A stretch of 12,148 bases of DNA from CAJJBL01 sp964519035 (GCA_964519035.1 CAZFKZ010000044.1:1-12148), one strand, 5' to 3'; numbered from the stretch's first letter, positions 1 to 7,703 are shown. Notes: generated by a model from the sequence alone, not told the origin. A program made the numbers and translations.

Positions 1-369
1 CCAAAAGGATATGGTCTTGCTTTGATGATAGGAATTTTAGCTGGCTCTATAAATGGAGCAGCTTTTGGAAAAAATGTTATTGATTTCAATAAAGATTTCA
101 AAACAACGACTAATACGGGACATGTTTTAATTGCTCTTGATATAGAATCTTTTATGCCTTTTGAAGAATTCATCAATGAAATTGATAACGTATGGAATAT
201 TATGAAATCATCAAGAAAAATGGAAGGTTATAGCAACATTCGACTTCCAGGTGAAAATAGGCATTTCATTTTTGAAAAAAACACTAAAGAAGGAATAGAG
301 TTAAACGAAGACACAATTAACAAATTAAATCAGGTGGCAAAAAGTTTAGATGTACCAATTTTGAATTAA
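1..369 (+). CDS. LDH2/MDH2-family NAD(P)-dependent oxidoreductase, C-terminal part (5' end outside window)
   Basis: The reading frame is open from base 1 to a TAA at 367-369 and gives the last 122 residues of a longer protein. The first residues (PKGYGLALMIGILAGSINGA) match the conserved KGYGLAL helix of the malate/L-lactate dehydrogenase family PF02615. That family is a non-Rossmann NAD(P)-dependent group of 2-hydroxyacid dehydrogenases and imine reductases. The tail shows the usual GHVLIALD strand, an F-rich helix, the IRLPGE motif and a final helix ending in LDVPI. The catalytic His and most cofactor contacts lie upstream, so the substrate cannot be told: malate, sulfolactate, ureidoglycolate, diketogulonate and piperideine-2-carboxylate enzymes all share this fold. 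The gene converges on the amidohydrolase gene with only 4 bp between stop codons. Family assignment is firm; function is open. Confidence 0.88.
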   Translation, partial: PKGYGLALMIGILAGSINGAAFGKNVIDFNKDFKTTTNTGHVLIALDIESFMPFEEFINEIDNVWNIMKSSRKMEGYSNIRLPGENRHFIFEKNTKEGIELNEDTINKLNQVAKSLDVPILN

Positions 370-373
370 ATAT

Positions 374-1441
374 TTATTTTATTTTAAATAATGAACAAGC
401 ATTATCGCCAGTAATAAGTTTTATATCTTCATTTGATAAACCTTCAGTACCTAATACATGCTCAATTGGATCATCTTCAGCCATATCATAAGGATAGTCT
501 GTGCCCATAATAATATGATTTGATCCAAACTTATCTATGAGGTATTTAAGTTGATCAAAAGAAAAAACAACAGTGTCAAAATACATTCTTTTTAAATAAT
601 CTGAAGGTTTATGTTTTAGATTATAGCCACTACAATCTGGTCTTGCTCCCCATGCATGATCAATTCTACCAGAATAAGCAGGGAGGTAACCACCACCATG
701 AGCTACAAAAATTTTTAAAGTAGGGAATTTTTCCATAGTGCCATCAAAAATTAAATGATGAAGAGCGACAGTTGTGTCCATAGGATTACCAATAATATTA
801 ATAAAGTAATGGTTTTTTAATCTTTCTCCTTCAGGATAACCATTTGGGTGAAGGAAAATAGGGACATCAAGTTTTATTGCCATATCCCATATGGGGTCGT
901 ATGAGGGATGTGAAATTTCTTTGCCATCCTGAAATGTTATAATTTGAAAACCTCTGATATTTAATTCTTTTACACAGCGTTCCATTTCTTTTGCCGCAAG
1001 GTCTCCGTTCTGCATTGGTAAGTGACCAAGAGCAACAAATCTATCAGGTCTTGAAGCAGCAGTACTTGATAATTTATTATTAATCATTTGAATCGCTTTA
1101 AATGCTGCATCACTTTTTATATTGCAATAATGTTGAAATGGAACTGGAATAAGAACTTGTATATCAATACCTTGAGAATCCATTTTTTTTAATCGTGTTT
1201 CAACATTAGTTAAATCCATAAACCTATCTCTAATTTGAGTTAAATTTTGATTAACAGTAACATGATTAGCATGTCTATTTGCTGGCACATCTAAAGGATC
1301 AAATAAACCTTGAACAATATCAGCTGCTTCTTGAACATGGAGGTGACAGTGAGCATCTACAGTTTTAGAAGATGGCCTTATTTTAAAGCCTGGTTCTCCA
1401 TGAATTCTAGTTGCAGTGCTTCCATATGGTTTAATATTCAT
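374..1441 (-). CDS. Amidohydrolase family 2 protein (ACMSD-like metal-dependent hydrolase/decarboxylase)
   Basis: This is a complete 355-residue protein of PF04909, the family of aminocarboxymuconate-semialdehyde decarboxylase, gamma-resorcylate decarboxylase and related TIM-barrel metalloenzymes. The metal-site residues are all visible: H31-x-H33 in VDAHCHLHV, H198 in IFLHPNG, H248 in FVAHGGGYLP and D315 in MGTDYPYD. The conserved R259 segment (GRIDHAW) follows the H248 loop. These support an active, probably Zn-dependent barrel enzyme in the cytoplasm, acting as C-C lyase (decarboxylase) or hydrolase. No signal peptide is seen. The ATG start is supported by GGAG 8 nt upstream (1450-1453). 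It stands alone on this strand: 219 bp separate it from the MBL gene upstream. No neighbouring kynurenine or aromatic-ring pathway gene is visible, so the substrate is not assigned. Sampled G+C (about 33-42%) exceeds that of the replication genes nearby, as for the other metabolic genes here. Confidence 0.9.
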   Translation of the reverse strand: MNIKPYGSTATRIHGEPGFKIRPSSKTVDAHCHLHVQEAADIVQGLFDPLDVPANRHANHVTVNQNLTQIRDRFMDLTNVETRLKKMDSQGIDIQVLIPVPFQHYCNIKSDAAFKAIQMINNKLSSTAASRPDRFVALGHLPMQNGDLAAKEMERCVKELNIRGFQIITFQDGKEISHPSYDPIWDMAIKLDVPIFLHPNGYPEGERLKNHYFINIIGNPMDTTVALHHLIFDGTMEKFPTLKIFVAHGGGYLPAYSGRIDHAWGARPDCSGYNLKHKPSDYLKRMYFDTVVFSFDQLKYLIDKFGSNHIIMGTDYPYDMAEDDPIEHVLGTEGLSNEDIKLITGDNACSLFKIK

Positions 1442-1449
1442 TATTGGAA

Positions 1450-1453
1450 CTCC
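1450..1453 (-). promoter_or_regulatory. Shine-Dalgarno site of the amidohydrolase gene
   Basis: The minus strand reads GGAG here, 8 nt before the ATG at 1441. It is the only purine-rich match in an otherwise AT-only leader and fixes the start. A TATAAT hexamer occurs further up on the minus strand (1514-1519), but no -35-like hexamer lies at 16-18 nt, so no promoter is called. Confidence 0.6.
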
Positions 1454-1640
1454 ATTATATAAATAAATTAATAAACCATAGTTTGATTAAATAAAAAAAT
1501 TAAACAATAAAAAATTATATTTTAAATCAAGAAATATTATCATCAACACTTATATATATATTCATTATAAACATAGCTTTATTCTATTTTATTAATCTTT
1601 AAGTGTAAAAGGGCGTAATAAAATTATTAACATTTTGTCG

Positions 1641-1656
1641 CATAATATATATTATG
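1641..1656. repeat. Perfect 16-bp palindrome just downstream of the operon's last stop codon
   Basis: CATAATATATATTATG equals its own reverse complement. It begins 4 bp beyond the MBL stop codon (1661-1663). It might form a weak A/U hairpin at the mRNA 3' end or be a dimeric regulator site. With so little G+C, chance is also possible. There is no downstream T-run of the kind expected for intrinsic termination. Confidence 0.5.
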
Positions 1657-1660
1657 TAAT

Positions 1661-2449
1661 TTAAATATTAATAACTAAACCATCATAAGCTGGTTCAACT
1701 CCGATTGGACATAACTTAGTAACCTCATCATGATCAGATTCTGGACTTAAATGTGTTAAATAAGCAAAATCAGGATTAAGTTCTTTAATCCATTTAAAAG
1801 ACAAATCAAAATGCGCGTGTGCTTCATGTGGCATTGCTCTAAGACCAGTAATAATAAGCAACTTAAGATTATATAAAAGCTTAAAACTTTTTAAAGGAAA
1901 CTTTACTACATCCGTACAATAAGCAAAAGCTTCATTGAAAACAAAACCCATTGTATTAATTGCACCATGATTTTGCTTAAAAGATTTAATATAAATATCG
2001 TTAATCATAATATCTTGATAAAATTCAAAATTAACTATTTCTAAAGGTGGTTTAAAATATGATTGCGAAGACAAAGATTTATTAAATAAATAATCGTACC
2101 TTTTAAGTAAAAAGTCAGAAGTTGATTTATGGGTATAAATTTTAATTTTATTTTTATTATAAAAGTAAAAAGGCCTTAATTCATCAAGACCAGCTATATG
2201 ATCTGAATGTTGATGAGTTATAAATACAGCATCAATTTTATTAATATTGTGATCAATAAGTTGGTTTTTTATATCTGGTCCAGCATCAATTAATATATTA
2301 GTATCATTAGACTGTATTAAAATGGCACATCTTTGTCTTTTATTTTTTTTATTCAACGGGTTACATTTACCCCACCCTAATTTACCTAATGCAGGAATTC
2401 CTACTGAAGTACCCGATCCTAGAACAGTTATTTTAATTTTATTATACAT
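1661..2449 (-). CDS. MBL-fold metallo-hydrolase (PhnP / RNase Z-like)
   Basis: This 262-residue protein has the metallo-beta-lactamase signature T-H79-Q-H81-S-D83-H84, with further metal ligands probably at H161 (NHGAI), D180 (YCTD) and H233 (YLTHLS). The N-terminus LGSGTSVGIPALG and the WGKCNP...RQRCA segment (26-42) are typical of the PhnP-like subfamily that hydrolyses phosphodiesters, such as cyclic ribose phosphates. No phn (C-P lyase) gene is nearby, so a phosphonate role is not indicated. The protein is cytoplasmic, with no signal peptide. It is the last gene of the operon. Its ATG shares one base with the tatD stop (TAATG), which implies translational coupling. The pairing of this hydrolase with TatD after metG recurs in alphaproteobacteria. 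Fold and active site are clear; the physiological substrate is unknown. Confidence 0.9.
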   Translation of the reverse strand: MYNKIKITVLGSGTSVGIPALGKLGWGKCNPLNKKNKRQRCAILIQSNDTNILIDAGPDIKNQLIDHNINKIDAVFITHQHSDHIAGLDELRPFYFYNKNKIKIYTHKSTSDFLLKRYDYLFNKSLSSQSYFKPPLEIVNFEFYQDIMINDIYIKSFKQNHGAINTMGFVFNEAFAYCTDVVKFPLKSFKLLYNLKLLIITGLRAMPHEAHAHFDLSFKWIKELNPDFAYLTHLSPESDHDEVTKLCPIGVEPAYDGLVINI

Positions 2450-3231
2450 TAAGAGATCTTATTAAAAATGTTGAATGAATTATCATATATATATTGAGTG
2501 AAATCTTCAAATTTAGTTTTTCTTAAATTAGATAAATATTTTGCAGTATAAACACAATTCATTGGTTCATTTACACTTCCTCTTACAGGAACTGGAGAAA
2601 GATAAGGCGCATCAGTTTCAACTAGAATTTGATTGTCTGGAACTAAACAAGCAATTTCTTGAATTAATTTAGCAGATTTAAAGGTTACTATACCAGAAAA
2701 AGAAATATAAAAACCTAAATCAATCCCACAAATTGCTAAATCTCTTCCAGAACTAAAACAATGTAAAATAGCCTTAAACGCACCCTTTTTATATTCGTCA
2801 GTTATAATATCAATCATATCTTCATCAGCATCTCTTGAATGTATAATAACAGGTAAATTCATATCCCTAGCTACATTTATTTGGGTTATGAACGATCTTT
2901 TTTGTAAGTTTTTATCTTCATTTCCAAAATGATAATCTAATCCACATTCTCCAATAGCAACACATTTTGAAATATTTGATAATTCAGAAATTAAATCATA
3001 ATTAGTACAATTCTTATCTTTTAAAACTTCGTTTGGATGTGTACCTACTGAAAAATAAATTTCATCATATGTACTAGAAATATCAATAATTTTTTGAATT
3101 TTATTTAAATTAGTTGATATAGAAACAATCTTCATAATATTTTGATTTTTAGCATTTTGAATAATTGTATCTAATTTAGAAAACAATTCAGGAAAATCTA
3201 AATGTGCGTGTGTGTCAATCAAAAAGCTCAT
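2449..3231 (-). CDS. tatD: TatD-family metal-dependent deoxyribonuclease
   Basis: This 260-residue protein has every TatD hallmark: H8-x-H10 in IDTHAHLD, E95 in IGECGLDYH, H131 in VIIHSRDA, H157 in LHCFSSG, the SFSGIVTFK strand and D207 in VETDAPYLSP. The conserved tail PVPVRGSVNEP follows. TatD proteins are two-metal TIM-barrel nucleases; E. coli TatD is a 3'-5' exonuclease on single-stranded DNA and RNA, and the relative YcfH shares the fold. This length is normal and no catalytic residue is missing. It lies between metG (14-bp gap upstream) and the MBL hydrolase (1-bp overlap downstream). The metG-tatD order is common in bacteria. The Shine-Dalgarno before the ATG is weak (AGG only). The symbol is a family label: TatD and YcfH subtypes cannot be separated from this view. 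Confidence 0.94.
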   Translation of the reverse strand: MSFLIDTHAHLDFPELFSKLDTIIQNAKNQNIMKIVSISTNLNKIQKIIDISSTYDEIYFSVGTHPNEVLKDKNCTNYDLISELSNISKCVAIGECGLDYHFGNEDKNLQKRSFITQINVARDMNLPVIIHSRDADEDMIDIITDEYKKGAFKAILHCFSSGRDLAICGIDLGFYISFSGIVTFKSAKLIQEIACLVPDNQILVETDAPYLSPVPVRGSVNEPMNCVYTAKYLSNLRKTKFEDFTQYIYDNSFNIFNKIS

Positions 3232-3245
3232 AAGTAACCTATAAA

Positions 3246-4763
3246 TTAATTATTTTCAATTCTTGGGAAAAGTGCTGAAGGTATAATAATTTCTATATCA
3301 CCATCTATAAAAGTATTAATAGAATTTAAATTTCGTAAATCAGCAGAAACTGACAAATGATTCAAAATATAGTTTGATGATAATGGAAGAAATGGTTGAA
3401 GAATAATCCCTATTTGTTTCAATGTTTCAAGTAGAGTATAAAGGACAACTTCCATTCTGTTAAAGTCATTTTTTTTCAGTAACCAAGGTGCTTGTTCGTC
3501 TACGTATTTGTTAGCATTTCCTATTATAACCCAAACATTTTTTAAGTATTGATCTAGCTTTTGATTATCAATAAGGTCCCTATAATCATCTAATTTATCT
3601 TTGATTGAATTAATTAAAAACTTATCTTGACTAAGAAAAACCAGAGGTTTTTTTGGAATTTTTCCGTTACAATTTTTAACAACCATTGATACAACTCTTT
3701 GAAAAAGATTCCCTAAACTATTTGAAAGATCACTGTTTACCCTATTAACTAATTGTAAAACAGAAAAATCACCATCATTTCCAAAAGGTATTTCTCTCAT
3801 TAAGAAGTATCTAACTTGATCTACTCCATACTTTTCCACAATTTCAAATGGATTAATTACATTTCCTAGTGATTTAGATATTTTTTGACCTTCATTAGTC
3901 CACCAACCATGAGCAAAGATTTTTTTTGGTAACTCTAAATCTGCAGCCATTAAGAATGCTGGCCAATAAACTGCGTGAAATCTAATAATATCTTTACCAA
4001 CTAAGTGAATATTTGCTGGCCAAAAATTGCAAAATCTTTCATTTTCATTTTCATAACCAATAGCAGAAAGATAGTTAGTTAATGCATCCAACCATACATA
4101 CATAATATGATCATCATCATTAGGTACTTTAATTCCCCAGCTAAAACTTGTTCTGCTAACAGAAAGGTCTTTCAAACCACCCTTTACAAAACTTAAAACT
4201 TCATTTTTTCTAGTAGAAGGAGATATAAAATTTTCATTATTGTTATAATGTTCAAGTAACTTATCTTGCCATTTTGATAAATTAAAAAAATATGATGGTT
4301 CTTCAACCCATTCTACTGGAGCACCTGATGGAGCTTTACCATCAATTATTTCACTTTCTAAAAAAAAAGCCTCATCTCTTATTGCATACCATCCAGCATA
4401 TTTTCCTAAATAAATATGCCCTTTTTTAATAAGTAAATCCCATAATTTTTGGCAAGATTCTAAATGTCTTTTCTCTGTAGTTCTAATAAAATCATCATTT
4501 TCGATATGCATACATTTTAATAAATCTCTAAAGTTAATAGAAACTTTATCAACAAAATCTTGTGGTTTAGTTTTGTTATTTTTTGCGGCCAATTCAACTT
4601 TTTGACCATGTTCGTCAGTACCAGTTAAAAAATATACTTTAAACCCATCTAGTCTTTTGAACCTTGCTATAACATCACATGCAAGTGTTGTATAAGCATG
4701 ACCGATATGAGGCTTATCATTAACATAATATATCGGTGTAGTTATATAAAATTTATTGTTCAT
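3246..4763 (-). CDS. metG: Methionine--tRNA ligase (short form)
   Basis: This class I aminoacyl-tRNA synthetase charges tRNA-Met, supplying both initiator and elongator tRNAs. The N-terminus has TTPIYYVNDKPHIGH with the HIGH box at 19-22, then LTGTDEHGQK at 47-55. The KMSKS loop appears as K294-I-S-K-S298, preceded by the HGWWTNEGQ segment. The connective domain reads YAGWYAIRDEAFF (122-134), where zinc-type enzymes carry CxxC pairs; this is the zinc-free type. The 505-residue protein ends after the anticodon-binding helical domain and lacks the C-terminal EMAP/Trbp111-like tRNA-binding domain, so it is the short form, as is usual in alphaproteobacteria. An AAAGG about 10 nt upstream supports the ATG. 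It sits 22 bp after holB and 14 bp before tatD. Assignment is essentially certain. Confidence 0.97.
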   Translation of the reverse strand: MNNKFYITTPIYYVNDKPHIGHAYTTLACDVIARFKRLDGFKVYFLTGTDEHGQKVELAAKNNKTKPQDFVDKVSINFRDLLKCMHIENDDFIRTTEKRHLESCQKLWDLLIKKGHIYLGKYAGWYAIRDEAFFLESEIIDGKAPSGAPVEWVEEPSYFFNLSKWQDKLLEHYNNNENFISPSTRKNEVLSFVKGGLKDLSVSRTSFSWGIKVPNDDDHIMYVWLDALTNYLSAIGYENENERFCNFWPANIHLVGKDIIRFHAVYWPAFLMAADLELPKKIFAHGWWTNEGQKISKSLGNVINPFEIVEKYGVDQVRYFLMREIPFGNDGDFSVLQLVNRVNSDLSNSLGNLFQRVVSMVVKNCNGKIPKKPLVFLSQDKFLINSIKDKLDDYRDLIDNQKLDQYLKNVWVIIGNANKYVDEQAPWLLKKNDFNRMEVVLYTLLETLKQIGIILQPFLPLSSNYILNHLSVSADLRNLNSINTFIDGDIEIIIPSALFPRIENN

Positions 4764-4785
4764 TCAATAAAAACCTTTAAAAAAA

Positions 4786-5844
4786 TTAGTTTTGAAACAA
4801 ATCTTTAAATAAATTATCAATAATATCTGTTTCACTTATATTCAAAAAACTAGCAGAATGCATATCTTTAACAAATTTTGAATGTAAGCTCAAAATTTTC
4901 TCTAAATTATTATTTTTAATAATGATTTCAATTAATTCTTTTTCATTGGATAAAGAAGTTTCAAGATATTCGTTTTGTAATAAAAAAAATGAAGTCTTTT
5001 TTATCAAATTACTAATTATTAATCTAATAATAAAAATATAAAAACCACTTTCTTTATTCTTAACAGATACTAAGTTTAAAATTGAACTACTTAATCTAAA
5101 ATAGTTGGATTTTTTTAGTAAATCATTAGTCAAATTGAGATAAAAACCGAAAACTTCTTTATTGTGTAAACTTAATGCTAATCCTGGAGAACCCATGGAT
5201 ATTTCATTAATAAAATATCGTTCATCAAGAGTAGTTTTTTTAAGATTTTCATTTAAAAAAATATTAAATTCCTCATTTCCAAGTAAATTTATTCTATATT
5301 GATTACATCTTGAAGATATTGTTTTCAATATATTAATAGAATTGTGAGATATAAGAAATATATAAGAGCTCTTAGAGAGTTCCTCTATAGTTTTTAATAG
5401 TAGATTCATAGAGTTAATACTTAAATCATCAATGGTATTAATCACGGCTACCTTTACTTTCGAAATAGAAAAAGTACTTTGAAAAAAACTGTTAAGCTTT
5501 CTTACTTTATCAATTGGAACCTTTTTTTCATTTGAATTGAGATCTAATTCCAATTTTAAAAAGTCAGGATGGGTATTATTTTCAAACAAGTATTGTGATT
5601 TACATTTATCATACAAAGAAAAAAAATCTGTGTCCGTAATTTTATTTTTTAGATCTGATTTAGAGCTTTCTTCATAATGACATAAAATAAATTTAGATAA
5701 CTTATATACAAAGTTAGCTTTTCCAACACCTCTTGGGCCACTAATTATATAAGAATTTGTATTTTTGGAATATAAACTTAAACCAATATTCTTAATAAAA
5801 TCTTTATTACCATAAAAGCTAGTTTTCAAAGGTAAACTATACAT
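4786..5844 (-). CDS. holB: DNA polymerase III subunit delta' (clamp loader)
   Basis: This 352-residue AAA+ protein has a P-loop at 36-43 (GPRGVGKA), followed by the strand KVAVINTIDDLSINSMNLLLKTIEE and the sensor region FLISH. The SSRCNQYRI motif of delta' and DnaX-type clamp loaders comes next. Delta' is the stator of the complex that loads the beta sliding clamp in the cytoplasm. The last P-loop position is Ala instead of Thr/Ser, consistent with a subunit that does not itself hydrolyse ATP. The four-Cys zinc module of DnaX and E. coli delta' is not present; only an isolated Cys lies in the matching region. The C-terminal half is poorly conserved and very rich in Lys, Asn, Ser and Ile, and this gene is the most AT-rich sampled (about 22-25% G+C). 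Its start overlaps the end of tmk by 8 bp, an arrangement that supports the identification. Confidence 0.92.
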   Translation of the reverse strand: MYSLPLKTSFYGNKDFIKNIGLSLYSKNTNSYIISGPRGVGKANFVYKLSKFILCHYEESSKSDLKNKITDTDFFSLYDKCKSQYLFENNTHPDFLKLELDLNSNEKKVPIDKVRKLNSFFQSTFSISKVKVAVINTIDDLSINSMNLLLKTIEELSKSSYIFLISHNSINILKTISSRCNQYRINLLGNEEFNIFLNENLKKTTLDERYFINEISMGSPGLALSLHNKEVFGFYLNLTNDLLKKSNYFRLSSSILNLVSVKNKESGFYIFIIRLIISNLIKKTSFFLLQNEYLETSLSNEKELIEIIIKNNNLEKILSLHSKFVKDMHSASFLNISETDIIDNLFKDLFQN

Positions 5845-6517
5845 TGTTACCCATTAATAAACTTAAAGAATAAGTTATGTCTTTAGAAATTTTTTCAATT
5901 TTTTGATTACCATCAATTTTTATAATTCTTTTAGTATTTTTTTTCCATAGCTGATTGAAACCAATAAAAACTTTTTTATGATAATCAAGTCCAAAACTTT
6001 CGAATCTATTTTCATTCTTATCGTTTATTCTATTTTTAGATCTAATTAGACCTAATTCTGGATTTAATTCTATAAAAAAAGTTATGTCAGGGTATAAATT
6101 ATAACAAAAATTTTTATGAAGATTTTTTAAAATTGATTTTTCAATTGAACCAACAAAACCTTGATAAACTATTGTAGAATCAATGAAACGATCACATATA
6201 ACAATCTTATTTTCATTCAAAGAAGGTATTATAACTTTATTAATATGCTGTCTTCTCAACGCATTAAAAATTAAAGCTTCAGAAAATGGATCCCACGTAT
6301 CTTTTACTCCAGAAACTAATGATTTTCTAACTATTTCCCCTTCAGTAGTACCGCCAGGTTCTCTCGTAGAGATAACATTATAGTCTTTACTTAAAAGATA
6401 AGATTTTAGTAAATCAATTTGAGTGGTTTTTCCTACTCCCTCACCCCCTTCAAAAGTAATAAATTGTCCTTTAGGTTTGCTAGGCCCCTTTAATCTATTC
6501 GGCAATAATATCTCCAT
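5837..6517 (-). CDS. tmk: Thymidylate kinase (dTMP kinase)
   Basis: This enzyme phosphorylates dTMP to dTDP with ATP for dTTP synthesis. The P-loop is G24-GEGVGKT-T32. It is followed by the REPGGT motif at 52-57, which binds the dTMP phosphate, then DRFIDST at 109-115 and an Arg-bearing LID near 159-170 (RSKNRINDKNENR). The 226 residues include about 16 extra at the N-terminus compared with enzymes that begin just before FITFEGG. The ATG at 6517 has no evident ribosome site and overlaps dacA by 23 bp. A TTG at 6503-6505 (residue 5) has GGAG exactly 6 nt upstream and would cut the overlap to 11 bp, so it may be the true start. The end overlaps holB by 8 bp. The dacA-tmk-holB order is characteristic of alphaproteobacteria. 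Function is certain; the exact start is not. Confidence 0.95.
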   Translation of the reverse strand: MEILLPNRLKGPSKPKGQFITFEGGEGVGKTTQIDLLKSYLLSKDYNVISTREPGGTTEGEIVRKSLVSGVKDTWDPFSEALIFNALRRQHINKVIIPSLNENKIVICDRFIDSTIVYQGFVGSIEKSILKNLHKNFCYNLYPDITFFIELNPELGLIRSKNRINDKNENRFESFGLDYHKKVFIGFNQLWKKNTKRIIKIDGNQKIEKISKDITYSLSLLMGNNV

Positions 6518-7703
6518 ATAACAAGAATTTTAAAGTAGCTTTAATTCTACTAAATGAAGATAGTTTTTGAACATTTTGACTCGAGACAAGATCTTCTATT
6601 ATTGGTTTTTGATTTGGGACAGATATAATAATTTCACCAACCTTATCTCCTTTTAAAATAGGCGCTGGAATAGGGTCATTCCATTTAATTTTAACTTTAG
6701 TCTTATTAAACTCCAAAGGAGTAATTATTTTTTTAACACTATTTTTGGCTAATAAATTTATTTTAGATACTTTACCTAACCAAACATTAGCTTTAGTTAA
6801 GCTTTTCTTTTGTTCAAATAAAGATAACAACACTGTTTCTCTGAAAACAATTTCAAAAAGCCTTTGACTTTCATAGGTTCTTTCTTTTTTGCTATTCATC
6901 CCATTAATTATAATAGAAACTCTCCTATTATTTCTTTTTACTGATCCAATCAATCCGTAACCTGATTCATTTGTATGCCCAGTTTTCAGTCCATCGGCAC
7001 CATTCAAATTATATAACAAGGGGTTTCTGTTAGATTGCTTAATATTATTATAAGTAAAAATTTTTTCTTTAAATAAATTATACAATACAGGGAAATTTTG
7101 AATTAAATTTTTTGTCAAAATTATTAGATCATTCGATGTGGTTTTCAAATCTGGATGAGGCCAACCTGTTGAGTTTGTAAAATAAGTGTTTTTCATACCT
7201 AAAAACTTTGCATATCTATTCATTTCTCTTGCAAAGGTATCTTCATCACCAGATATACCTTCTGCTATAACAACTGCAGCATCGTTCCCAGATTGAACAA
7301 TTAAACCAAGCAATAAATCAGATATAGTAACATTACTATTTAATTCTAAAAAAGATCTGGAACCTCCCATTTTCCAAGCCTTGTTAGAAACTTTAAAAGT
7401 ATCTGACATATTTAAGATACCGTTTTGCAATCTATCAAATACTATGTATGAAGTCATAACTTTAGCCATAGAAGCAGGTTTCATAACTTCATCACCATTT
7501 TTTTGAAATAATATTTTATCAACTTCATGATCATATATTACGACATGTTTAGCAGTAGAAGTTATTTCTAAAATATTTGAAAATGAAGGACTAGGAAAAA
7601 CTAAAACATACCATATTAACATTAATGGACTTAAAGGATAAAAGTACTTTAATTTAAAAAATATCAACCCCTTTAAATTTTTATTCAATAATAATTTTAG
7701 CAC
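6495..7703 (-). CDS. dacA: D-alanyl-D-alanine carboxypeptidase (PBP5/DacA type)
   Basis: This penicillin-binding protein trims the terminal D-Ala from peptidoglycan pentapeptides in the periplasm. All three serine-peptidase S11 motifs are present: S78-M-A-K81 (nucleophile and general base), S138-G-N140 and K240-T-G242. A PBP5 C-terminal beta domain (about 305-375) follows, then a basic amphipathic end (FSRIKATLKFLLYG) that fits membrane attachment. The N-terminus has a Lys-rich segment (1-19) and a hydrophobic stretch (24-36) ending near PSPSFS, read as an uncleaved or late-cleaved signal. The start is GTG, with AAGGA 7 nt upstream (7711-7715). The next Met, at residue 28, would lose the positive charges of the signal, so GTG is preferred. 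The gene overlaps rlpA by 23 bp and tmk by 23 bp. The 402-residue length is normal. Confidence 0.95.
   Translation of the reverse strand: MLKLLLNKNLKGLIFFKLKYFYPLSPLMLIWYVLVFPSPSFSNILEITSTAKHVVIYDHEVDKILFQKNGDEVMKPASMAKVMTSYIVFDRLQNGILNMSDTFKVSNKAWKMGGSRSFLELNSNVTISDLLLGLIVQSGNDAAVVIAEGISGDEDTFAREMNRYAKFLGMKNTYFTNSTGWPHPDLKTTSNDLIILTKNLIQNFPVLYNLFKEKIFTYNNIKQSNRNPLLYNLNGADGLKTGHTNESGYGLIGSVKRNNRRVSIIINGMNSKKERTYESQRLFEIVFRETVLLSLFEQKKSLTKANVWLGKVSKINLLAKNSVKKIITPLEFNKTKVKIKWNDPIPAPILKGDKVGEIIISVPNQKPIIEDLVSSQNVQKLSSFSRIKATLKFLLYGDIIAE
6512..6515 (-). promoter_or_regulatory. GGAG that may define a TTG start for tmk
   Basis: The minus strand reads GGAG within the first codons of the ATG-started tmk frame. 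It lies 6 nt before an in-frame TTG (6503-6505), an ideal spacing. The ATG at 6515-6517 has only A/T-rich sequence before it. This favours initiation at TTG, possibly with coupling to dacA, whose stop codon (6495-6497) lies just beyond. Confidence 0.45.

Larger units (their letters stand above)
1442..1660. other. 219-bp AT-rich intergenic region between amidohydrolase and MBL genes
   Basis: Both flanking genes are on the minus strand, so this gap holds the end of the long MBL-side operon and the leader of the amidohydrolase gene. It contains a perfect 16-bp palindrome at 1641-1656, an alternating TA run at 1551-1560 and the GGAG ribosome site at 1450-1453. I see no G+C-rich hairpin followed by a T-run that would be a standard terminator on the minus strand, and no ORF or tRNA-like fold. 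Confidence 0.6.

Noticed and set aside
371..390. Inverted A/T hexamers TATTTA/TAAATA as a bidirectional terminator between the convergent genes
   Set aside because: Six A/T pairs around an 8-nt A/T loop are too weak, and such repeats are expected by chance in this composition.
1514..1546. TATAAT (1514-1519) and TTGATG (1541-1546) as a promoter for the amidohydrolase gene
   Set aside because: The spacer is 21 nt, too long for a normal sigma-70 promoter, and TATAAT-like hexamers are frequent in this AT-rich gap.
6183..6383. 66-codon plus-strand ORF inside tmk
   Set aside because: It lies opposite conserved thymidylate kinase motifs, has no ribosome site of note and no recognisable protein; it is an antisense shadow.
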